Origin: a virus
Direction: 5' to 3' (one strand)
IMG/VR virus record: IMGVR_UViG_3300030117_004504
Location: 1-25,389 of that record
Length of the DNA stretch: 25,389 nucleotides
A model generated the notes under the pieces. That model did not search any database and had not been told where the DNA came from. It saw only the letters and a program-made list of their open reading frames with translations. Shown in pieces: positions 8,024 to 16,000 of the stretch (positions within the stretch are counted from its first letter, which is position 1; the number at the start of each line of letters is the position of its first letter). The translations under genes were made by a program, and so were the position numbers.

Positions 8024-9382
8024 TTATTCTGGTTTAAATTTTGTATAATTTATTTCTTCTCCACCAATTCTATCTATTTGAGCCACGTTAGATAATCCAT
8101 AAAGCTCTTGTCTAGCAGCATTAAGATTATCAAACATAATATACGTAGGATAACCTTGTCCACTTAAAATTACAAAACCATCACCTTTTTTAGCACCTTC
8201 GTAATCACCTTCTTTTATTGGTCTTATAGTTCTTGATTGAGTAGCTTCCATAGACAAACCTCTTAAGTCAGATACGGTCATATCTTTACCTTTAGCTAAT
8301 ATTTCTTCTATTTTTTTAGATTTAGCTATACTTTCTTGTCTGTAAGGTTGGTTGCTTACTTGTGTAGCTCTATTTCTAGCTTGTGTTTCTGTAAAAACAC
8401 TTTTACCTTGCTCATAAGATGATTCAGTAACATCTGTATAATACTCAGACATTAAATCGTTTAAATCGTTAGTGTTATTTTTATCATACATCCATTTAGA
8501 TCCATCTTCCGCTTTAAACTTAGTGTAAAACTTTTCGCCTAATAAACCTTGGCTCCACATAGATTCAAAAGACATGTTACCAGCTTTTCTTCTGTTTTCA
8601 CCTTCACCTACATAATACTCATTATCACCAGTTAAATCTGTTTTAGCCATAACCATTATACCTTCTGGTCCTGTTTCTTTAAATTTAGATGTATAAAGAT
8701 TTTTAGTATCTTCTCTATAAAAAGCACCACCTTTTTCACCTACTTTTTTAGCGTTAAGATTTTGTGCTAAAGTATAAGTTTCACCTATATTATTTTTAAC
8801 GTTCCATCTACCAGCTGTATCAGAAAATTTAATATACTCACCATCTATAGTAAATCCAATATCACCATTTGCTTCTACGTTAAATTGACCTTTGTTAGTA
8901 TACATAGAGGTGTATTTATCATCTCCTAGCTCAGGTATGTCTACAAGTTGACCTTTGTCGTAAGCATTTAAGTAATCTTTTCTTTCAGTTGCTAAGGTTT
9001 GTAACTGTGTATTTAAATTACTAAAAGAATATTTTATTTCATCCATTTGATCTAAAAGATTAGTATCTTTTGTTCTAGCGTATGCATCTGCTAGTTTAGA
9101 ATATTTATCTCTTTGTGATCTAACAAAACTGGTTACAGCTTGTTTGTTATAATCTTCATCTAATAAGTTTATATTTTGTATACTACCTAAGTCACTTAAA
9201 TAAGCATCTCTTATAGAGTTTCTTTTTTCTTGCTCTTGTATACCTTGCTGTATAGCCTCTGTAAGATTTTGTGCAAACGCCGCTCCACCAGCCATATCTG
9301 CTAAAGCTTGTGATTGAGCTACGTCTCTTTGACCTCTTATTAGTGCCACGTTAGGACTATATGATGTTGATTTTTTTGCCAT
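8024..9382 (-). CDS. internal virion / ejection protein (T7 gp15-position)
   Basis: 452 residues, no family recognised with certainty. The first 60 residues are Ala/Gln-rich and helical (AQSQALADMAGGAAFAQNL and onward). Residues 75-140 look like a long amphipathic or coiled-coil helix with many Lys, Asp and Gln. The middle (about 150-300) is mixed, with Gly, Tyr and Asp suggesting short beta strands, and the C-terminal 100 residues form another mixed domain. There is no signal peptide or strong transmembrane segment. It sits between a gp14-like membrane-active protein and the giant gp16-like protein, with its TAA touching the next ATG. This is the arrangement expected of a set of ejection proteins that assemble a conduit during DNA delivery. 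The function is inferred from order and composition only. The start is preceded by an A-rich leader (AAAAAAAATTAAT) without a Shine-Dalgarno sequence. Confidence 0.85.
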   Translation of the reverse strand: MAKKSTSYSPNVALIRGQRDVAQSQALADMAGGAAFAQNLTEAIQQGIQEQEKRNSIRDAYLSDLGSIQNINLLDEDYNKQAVTSFVRSQRDKYSKLADAYARTKDTNLLDQMDEIKYSFSNLNTQLQTLATERKDYLNAYDKGQLVDIPELGDDKYTSMYTNKGQFNVEANGDIGFTIDGEYIKFSDTAGRWNVKNNIGETYTLAQNLNAKKVGEKGGAFYREDTKNLYTSKFKETGPEGIMVMAKTDLTGDNEYYVGEGENRRKAGNMSFESMWSQGLLGEKFYTKFKAEDGSKWMYDKNNTNDLNDLMSEYYTDVTESSYEQGKSVFTETQARNRATQVSNQPYRQESIAKSKKIEEILAKGKDMTVSDLRGLSMEATQSRTIRPIKEGDYEGAKKGDGFVILSGQGYPTYIMFDNLNAARQELYGLSNVAQIDRIGGEEINYTKFKPE

Positions 9383-9393
9383 ATTAATTTTTT

Positions 9394-10365
9394 TTATACT
9401 GCACCTATTGCTGCACTTGCAGCTGTACCGACTATACTACCTATACCTCCGTACAAAGCAGCGTTAGATTGTGCTATAGCTTGATTTGCTGCTGCTAAAT
9501 CTTGTTGAGACATACCAAACAGTGTTCCTGTTTTTTGGTATTCTAAACCTCTAGATGTTTCTTCACCTGCCAACCTTAACGCTTCAGCCTCAGCTTCACC
9601 TCTTCTTTCTAATTGTTGTATTCTACTAGCTTCTTGAGCTGAGTATATTTGATTTCTAGATTCTTGTAAACCAATACTTCCAGCTGCTTTTTGAGATTGT
9701 ACTAATGCTTGGTTTGACAATGCTTGTGCTAAACCAGCTATACCACTACCACCAGCAGCGCTTCTTAAATTCTGCATTATACTAGCTTGTTGCTGTTCAA
9801 ACATTCTTTTTTCAAACTCTGCTTGTTGTTGGTTAACTGTTAAATCTTCATATACATTTTCCATGTTTAAATACTTATTTTCAACATTAGCATATATATT
9901 GCTAGTATCTAAATCCATGTATTGTTGTCTCATTTTATCGTATTCTTCTTGAGCAGCAGCTTGAGCGTCTCTTCTTCTTCCTCTACCAACTAAACCTTGT
10001 ATTATACCACCTATTCCAGAAGCCATACCAGCCATAGCTTGTGGAGAACTCATATTAGCAGCAAAGTTTTGACCAAATCCACCACCCGCAGCTGGAGAAG
10101 TTGATGGTGAAAACGAGGGTGCTATTCTCTTTTGCAAATCAGGACCTCCTAAATCTTGAAATTGAGCACTAGCAACATTATAAGTACCTATACCAGAAGG
10201 AATTGGTGTTAATGGTTGCGTAGGAATAGTATTTAAAACACCTGTATTGTATTGACTACTCAAGTCTAAGTTTAAATTACCACTACCAGTTTCGTTAAAC
10301 GCGTCTTGAGCTGTTGCGTAACCAGGGTATAATGGATTTCCTGTATTTGATATGCCGTTTGCCAT
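9394..10365 (-). CDS. internal virion / ejection protein with glycine-zipper segments (T7 gp14-position)
   Basis: 323 residues. The N-terminal 100 residues are Pro/Ser/Gly/Asn-rich and probably disordered. A hydrophobic glycine-zipper segment at about 108-127 (MAGMASGIGGIIQGLVG region) is followed by a basic patch (GRGRRR). Residues 132-200 and 235-300 are long Gln/Ala/Glu-rich helices, likely coiled coils, with a Gly-rich break at about 204-212. The C-terminus (304-323) is a second glycine-zipper helix, YGGIGSIVGTAASAAIGAV. Two membrane-compatible glycine-zipper helices framing a helical body fit a small ejection protein such as T7 gp14 or P22 gp7, which enters the outer membrane during infection. 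The gene heads the ejection-protein trio and follows the 745-residue modular gene after a 47-base gap holding a small hairpin. Homology to T7 gp14 is not claimed, only a similar position and composition. Confidence 0.85.
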   Translation of the reverse strand: MANGISNTGNPLYPGYATAQDAFNETGSGNLNLDLSSQYNTGVLNTIPTQPLTPIPSGIGTYNVASAQFQDLGGPDLQKRIAPSFSPSTSPAAGGGFGQNFAANMSSPQAMAGMASGIGGIIQGLVGRGRRRDAQAAAQEEYDKMRQQYMDLDTSNIYANVENKYLNMENVYEDLTVNQQQAEFEKRMFEQQQASIMQNLRSAAGGSGIAGLAQALSNQALVQSQKAAGSIGLQESRNQIYSAQEASRIQQLERRGEAEAEALRLAGEETSRGLEYQKTGTLFGMSQQDLAAANQAIAQSNAALYGGIGSIVGTAASAAIGAV

Positions 10366-10378
10366 GTTATATTATTTG

Positions 10379-10390
10379 TTTTATTATCAC
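10379..10390 (-). repeat. 12-base intergenic repeat, copy 2 (GTGATAATAAAA)
   Basis: Identical on the minus strand to the copy at 1323-1334. It lies 13 bases before the ATG of the 323-residue gene and immediately follows, with two bases of overlap, the hairpin at 10389-10402. The two copies occupy the two longest clear intergenic gaps of the window. Confidence 0.45.
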
Positions 10391-10408
10391 AGTTTTCACT
10401 GTTTTTTT
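10389..10408. terminator. small intergenic hairpin; terminator-like only when read on the plus strand
   Basis: On the minus strand the RNA would fold as ACAGU-GAAA-ACUGU, a perfect 5-bp stem with a GNRA tetraloop, between the 745- and 323-residue genes. On the plus strand the same stem (ACAGT-TTTC-ACTGT) runs into seven Ts at 10402-10408, the form of an intrinsic terminator. The stem is short and only 40% GC, and no gene is read on the plus strand. It may therefore stop antisense transcripts, or act as an mRNA stability or processing element on the minus strand. Confidence 0.35.
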
Positions 10409-10412
10409 ACTA

Positions 10413-12650
10413 TTAAGCTGAATTAGAAAGTAGTTTTTCAACGTCAAATCTTAGTGTTCTATCACTTGTACCCGCTTTTATAACTTCAATGTTACCACTT
10501 ATAGTAGCCACTGTACCAGTATTTTCTATAGTTAAAGTAGCACCATTTTCTAAAGTTTGTGCTGAATCAACTGTAAAATTACCGGCACCATCAGCCCCAC
10601 CACCAGCTGTAATTAATGGATTACCAAGTTTTGCGTTAATACCTATACCACTAAGCCTTGATACATTGTTAATAACACCTTCTCTGTCCGCAACACCTAT
10701 CGTGGTGCTATTGCTTACAACACCAGAAGTAGTTGTAGTACGTGGTGTTAAAGCTACTTTTAAATCAGTAAACTTAACATCCCAACCAAAAACTCTAAGT
10801 ATTTCACTTTCTCCATAACCACCAAGTTTTATCGTGTCTCCAGCTAAAGCTAAAACTTGTTGTTTACTAAAAACTATCATTCCTTCTTGAACTGTAACCA
10901 AACCATTAACTATAGTTGGTTTTTTACCTAATGTATCTACAGCTTTTTGTGTATATTTAACTATTTTCTTTTCTTCTGTAGTTCCAGCAGATAACACAAT
11001 TGAATCTTCGTAGTTTGCGATAACTGATCCAGATGTTACATTACTTACTGTAGAGATCATACCAGCACCTATTCCTAACAAATTATCTACAGGCCAAGCA
11101 TAATTCATTCTAGCGCTAAAAGTTAAGGGTTGATTGTCTCGAAAAGCAATATTTTGTGACATCGTGAAATCAGTTGCAGCACCACTAGTTTCCACAACAG
11201 TAACCGTTGTTACCTCTCTATTAACCTTAGAACTAAATGTTAACGATGCATTATCAACCCACACGGTAGAATGACCAGCTGTAGTACCCATTGTAAATGT
11301 GTTAACATCACTACCAGTATTAATTTCTGAAACTACACAGGCTACGTTCTCTGGATTACTATTGCAAAAAGGACAACCCGGACCAGTTATGCTATCGCCA
11401 ACAGCCATTATATTTGCTACAACTTCATCAATTACAACAACTCTTCCATCAGCTATAGCGCCATTAACAGTACCTGTTGTAGTTGGTGAAGTTATTCTAT
11501 CTCCAACTGCGATAACAGCTGATAAATCAGTGTTATCCATTCTAACTACATCACTATCACGTGCTCCGTTAACATCATCTCCAGTAAAAGCATCTCTAGC
11601 CGTAGGATATATATCTTCTCCTGGTAAATCAATTGGATCTGATCCAATTGTAGGTTCTACAAAAGCTATAACATCATCTGGTGTAGGTTGTCTTAAAATT
11701 CTATAAGCAGTAGTTGCTGAGCTTGTCCATGAAAAAGAAAAAGGAATTTTACCCTTACTTTTTCCTCTATCTATATTTGATGTAAACGTACCAAACCCTA
11801 ATCCTGCTACAGTTGAGTTTGGTGAGTAACCTGATATAGTAAGCAATACTGAAGCGTATTGATATAAAACTTTTCTTAGCATTAACGAATTAGATCCAGT
11901 AGAGTTGTTTATATCTAAAGAACCATCATCAAACCTAACTTCTACGTAATCAGCATGACGCGTTGATTCTTCTGGATTAGAGTAAGGCACCGCGTATAAA
12001 GATACATCGTATTGATCATCACCAGAAAAAGATAATGTTACTCCATCAGCAATACTTGTCGATGAAGATAATGAAAATACGTTTGTGGAATCTATTGACG
12101 CAACAGTTATATTAGCTGAATTAAGAGCAGCGTTTCCAGTAACCCTGTCTCCAACCGCCATTTTAGTTGCTACGGCAGAATCCATTGTTACGCTAGTAGC
12201 ACTACTAACAGCTCCATTTACAGTATCTGTAGTAATAGTACTCGGAAACAAAATACTTCCTTTATAAACTCCACTACTAACAATTTCTTGTAAATAAGCA
12301 CGTGTAGTTTGAAACTCTTCTGTTACAAAATTATAATAATCACCAGTTGCGTTATTTTTAATTTCTAATATAAATTCAGGATTATTTTCACCGCTTATAC
12401 TAAAGGCTCTACGCTCGCCGTCAGCAGAAATATCAGAAAAATCTAAATCAAAACTTGTTATTACTTTTTTTGATAAATTACCATATAGTCTAGCGTACTC
12501 AACATCAGACATCAATGAACCATCTGGCATATAACGAAAACCAGGAGGTGCTGTTTGACCTTGATCGTTTACAGTACGACGTGAATATGTCGCGCTGCTT
12601 GCTCCAACTGAGCTTGATGAACCTGATGAACCGCCGTATCCGTTTGCCAT
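10413..12650 (-). CDS. VrlC-like modular virion protein (tail or fibre accessory)
   Basis: 745 residues. It starts with a low-complexity Gly/Ser linker (MANGYGGSSGSSSS), then PPGFRYMPDGSLMSD (about 35-49), then FDLDFSDISADGERRAFSIS and EFILEIKN (about 67-99), and later HADYVEVRFDDGSLDINNST (about 232-251). I recall this series of motifs from the T4-like cyanophage structural proteins annotated as VrlC; that is memory, not a search result. Several copies of an approximately 70-residue beta module (pattern VNGA..., MAVGDxVTG, ..., LTFS) interrupt or extend this core: at 143-209, a split copy at 359-393 plus 474-513, one at 394-473 lying inside the split copy, and a worn copy at 642-710. A CPFC motif with another Cys 11 residues on lies in the inner copy. 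There is no signal peptide. Its position between the nozzle and ejection genes suggests a tail-associated or fibre role. Confidence 0.8.
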   Translation of the reverse strand: MANGYGGSSGSSSSVGASSATYSRRTVNDQGQTAPPGFRYMPDGSLMSDVEYARLYGNLSKKVITSFDLDFSDISADGERRAFSISGENNPEFILEIKNNATGDYYNFVTEEFQTTRAYLQEIVSSGVYKGSILFPSTITTDTVNGAVSSATSVTMDSAVATKMAVGDRVTGNAALNSANITVASIDSTNVFSLSSSTSIADGVTLSFSGDDQYDVSLYAVPYSNPEESTRHADYVEVRFDDGSLDINNSTGSNSLMLRKVLYQYASVLLTISGYSPNSTVAGLGFGTFTSNIDRGKSKGKIPFSFSWTSSATTAYRILRQPTPDDVIAFVEPTIGSDPIDLPGEDIYPTARDAFTGDDVNGARDSDVVRMDNTDLSAVIAVGDRITSPTTTGTVNGAIADGRVVVIDEVVANIMAVGDSITGPGCPFCNSNPENVACVVSEINTGSDVNTFTMGTTAGHSTVWVDNASLTFSSKVNREVTTVTVVETSGAATDFTMSQNIAFRDNQPLTFSARMNYAWPVDNLLGIGAGMISTVSNVTSGSVIANYEDSIVLSAGTTEEKKIVKYTQKAVDTLGKKPTIVNGLVTVQEGMIVFSKQQVLALAGDTIKLGGYGESEILRVFGWDVKFTDLKVALTPRTTTTSGVVSNSTTIGVADREGVINNVSRLSGIGINAKLGNPLITAGGGADGAGNFTVDSAQTLENGATLTIENTGTVATISGNIEVIKAGTSDRTLRFDVEKLLSNSA
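10521..12224 (-). repeat. beta-module repeats within the VrlC-like protein (four copies, one split)
   Basis: The module runs roughly VNGA / V.MDS / MAVGDRVTG / T.ASI / F.LS / G.TLSFS over 65-80 residues. Copies lie at 12024-12224 (complete, placed in a loop of the core domain), 11232-11471 (complete, with a Cys-containing insertion), 11472-11576 plus 11112-11231 (the two halves of a copy flanking the previous one), and 10521-10727 (diverged). Similar modules occur in two neighbouring genes, at 22727-23233 and 17312-17542. I recall this module from marine phage fibre and tail proteins; its exact fold is not assigned here. Confidence 0.6.
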
Positions 12651-12662
12651 AATTTATTTTAT

Positions 12663-13028
12663 TTATTTACTACTTTGTGAAACTTCTGATCCTACAGAAA
12701 ATAATTCAACTTTATCTGTTCTTGTGTTTTTAAATTTAACACTAGCATAATAACCTTTTACATCTGACGAGTTAACTGCTTTGTTTTTACCAAACATTAT
12801 GTAATCGTTTTCACTAGGTAGTAATATACCGCTTTCATTATCATACATTACTTGTATTAAAAAAGCATCGTGATTTATGTTTGTTACTGTACCTAAAAAA
12901 ACAACACTATTATTAGAAGTAGAAAAACCACTATTTCCTACAGTGTTAACAGGAGAATAGTAAGCAGCATCTCCAACTTGAAGACTAACATTAATAGGTG
13001 AACCAATTGATAAAACTAATGTTTGCAT
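12663..13028 (-). CDS. small beta-rich virion-associated protein, cyanophage-like
   Basis: 121 residues, predicted almost entirely beta. The stretches NVSLQVGDAAYYSPVNT, VVFLGTVTNINHDAFLIQVM and DYIMFGKNKAVNSSDVKGYY, then ASVKFKNTRTDKVELFSVGS, ending SSK, closely match a small structural protein that I recall from T4-like cyanophages, where the C-terminal half (GYYASVKF...AELF) is most conserved. That likeness is from memory. There is no signal peptide, transmembrane segment or catalytic motif. It lies 12 bases upstream of the VrlC-like gene and 23 bases downstream of the giant nozzle gene, so the two cyanophage-like genes form a pair. A role in the tail or baseplate periphery is likely but unproven. 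The start is ATG with an A-rich leader (ATAAAAAACAATT). Confidence 0.8.
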   Translation of the reverse strand: MQTLVLSIGSPINVSLQVGDAAYYSPVNTVGNSGFSTSNNSVVFLGTVTNINHDAFLIQVMYDNESGILLPSENDYIMFGKNKAVNSSDVKGYYASVKFKNTRTDKVELFSVGSEVSQSSK

Positions 13029-13051
13029 AATTGTTTTTTATAATTTATTTA

Positions 13052-16000
13052 TTATATACTATCTGTACTGCATTTACGTTGATCACTTAATTGCAAGGTA
13101 GTATCTACATTTTGCCAAGTTTGCCATGTACCATTTACTGTTTCACCGCCACTAGTTTTACACCCAGCAGTATAAGTGTTTTCAATTTGTACTGGATCAC
13201 AAAGACCATCGCTTGTGGTTATAATATATCTAACTGTAACTTGACTAACGTAGTCATTAGCATCTACTAGCCCAACGTTACCAGGAAAATTGTAAAAAAT
13301 ATCTGTATTTTGCAGGCTATTTGAACCAGTTGACTGAAAATCACCAAGGGGATTATCTTCTGCTATTAAAACCATATTATCGTTAAAAATCTTTCTAGTT
13401 ACATTAAAGTCATCTGGAACACCACTTGCATCCGTGTCATTATCATAAGTTGAACCTGAAGTTGGTGTAATTGATAGAACTAATCGCGTTGCCTGGTTTA
13501 TAGCGCTTCCTCCTATATAAGTTGTTACTAGTGATCTAGAAGAGTTAAAACACTGAACTTCATCATAAGTACAAACAGAATTATCAGTAACGGTGTAAAA
13601 ATCTCCATAATTATTTGCCGCGGAATCTGTACACCCTTCATATTCACAACCTACGTTTGCAGTTGCATTTGGATTGTAGTTATTTGGTTGTACAAAGTTG
13701 CCATTAGAATCTTGGTATATAGTTCCGTTATCCATACATCCAGGAATAGGATTAATACAAGATCCATTATTATAAATAACTCCTGTTAGATAACTACCAA
13801 AATCTGAAGAGCAACTACTTGGTTCATATTGGTATTCCCAGCCATCAAACAAAGTAACTGTTGAATCGGTACAACTACCAGCAAAGTCATAGTTAGTAGC
13901 ATAAGGATCTGTACAGCCATACCAAAAACAAGACCCATCATCAGTTGTTGCTAAAGGATTGTTATTAAAAGCTGTAGACTCTGTACAACCATATCCATAC
14001 AAACAACTACCATCATCACAAGTTGCACTTGAATTATGATTAGAAGCACTTGGATCTGTACAGCCATCGTTACATTGAACACAATTTCCATTACCATCAT
14101 CTACAAAACCAGCTAAACAATTACCATCACAATCAGCGTTTGTAGAAGGACCACTATCACATGAGCCATCGTTAATTACAGCTAAAGGATCATAATTACA
14201 CGCCAAATCACTTGTACATCCAGATATTGGGGCAGCGCTTGTAGTTATTGTTCCATATATCTGTAAAGCAGAAGGATTAGAGGTTGACACCGTAGGCGTT
14301 ACTGAACCACAAGCTGTTGTAACAAGTATTGTGTAGTTTACACCAGCCGAGATATCGGTATTAAACGTATGGGTTAAAGTAGAACCTGGCCCAATAGAGT
14401 TAATAATAGCAATTGAATAGTTATCATCATCATTACTATCTACTAGTATCGAGTAACCAGATAAAGGTGCTAACGAAACACCTGTAGGTTCGTCAAACTC
14501 AACAGTAATAGTATCGTGAGTTGCTGAAAGAACTAGATTGTTAGCAGCATCACAATACGTACAATAGTTGTTACAAGTTCCACCATCATAATTAAATACA
14601 GTAGAGCTTTCAAAATGATTACAGTAAGTACAACTTCCATCGTCTGTAGTAGCTAATGAATTATAATCACAAGACATTGGATCTGTACAACCACTTACTG
14701 GATACGTACAAGAAAAATCATCAGTGTTTGCTAAAGCACTATAATTAATTGCTGTAGAGTCTGTACAACCGCTAACCACAGCAATACATGAACCATCATC
14801 AGTATTTGCTAAAGAATCATGATTAAACGCTGTTGAATCTGTACAACCCATAATATAAGGTATACAACTATTATCATCGTTAGTAGCGTTTATATTATAA
14901 TTAAAAGCAGTAGCGTCTGTACATCCATTTATAACACATGAACCATCATCAATAGTAGCCTCTGGATTATAGCCTGAATCTGCATCTGGATCAGTACAAC
15001 CATAAATTATAGTTGCACAAGTTCCGTTGTCTATACCTGCTTGTGGATTATAGTTATCAGCATTAGGATCTGTGCATCCAGCTAATTCTAGTATTGTTGG
15101 TGTAGAAGACAATCTACCTAAACCTTGAAAAGAACTATCAGCACTATCAAAATCACTAAGAAAAATTCCATTAGTAGTAACGCTGTCAGTTACACCTTTT
15201 ATATGATTAAACCATTTACCTTCTTTTTCTATAAATTCTTTTACACTACCTTTTTCTAGATCAGTATTAATTGTTTCTACATACCAACCAGCTTTATCTA
15301 TTAGATTATAATACTCATTATCACTTATTGGAGCTGTAGCATTTGGATTTATAACACCTACACCTGTAACTGGATCTATAGTCCCAGGTAAATAAACTTG
15401 ATACGCATCAATCGCGTTTACATTAGACTGTGATCCTTCGTAATTTAAAGTTTTAAAAGATTTAACAATACCAGGATTTTCGTTAAATATTATAGTTATT
15501 TCAGAAGGTTTAGGTATATTATAAAAAGTATTTCTATTTATTTCTTCACCCGAAAGAGCATCGAACTTTTCAACATGATGTTTCCATAATTCACCTTGTT
15601 TAAACGTGTAATATTCATTAGCACAACTAATAGCGTTTTCTGGAGTAAAAGACTTAAAACTAACCCAACCTTTTACATTTTCTTTAAAAGTAACTGTTTT
15701 TGGATTACCATCTTCACTATTGTCAAGAGTTATATTATACTCACTTTTCTTATCATCATAGCTACCAACAAGTTTATTACTTAACTTTAAATTATCTCTA
15801 AACCAATCTTTCATACCAAAGTTTGATATTGGTGTTAAACCATCTTTAGATAATCTAACAACCGCGCTTCTAACTTTGTCTGTAAAGTAACATCTATAAG
15901 ATTCTGAAGCAAATGATTCTGGATTTTTAGATATACCGTAATCACCAGCATAAGGAATAGTTTGACCTAACACATTATTTGTAGCTGTTAATTGTGTGTT

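Noticed and set aside
11299-11706. Plus-strand open frame of 135 codons
   Set aside because: It is an antisense shadow of the repeat modules in the VrlC-like gene; its Thr/Ser/Pro-rich sequence mirrors the repeats.
13562-15079. Possible CRISPR-like or tandem DNA repeat array
   Set aside because: The periodicity is at the protein level; copies differ in DNA sequence and length and lie in one continuous reading frame.
13052-15079. Possible variable region of a diversity-generating retroelement at the tip of the tail protein
   Set aside because: No reverse transcriptase or template repeat was seen in the window; the repeats alone are not evidence.
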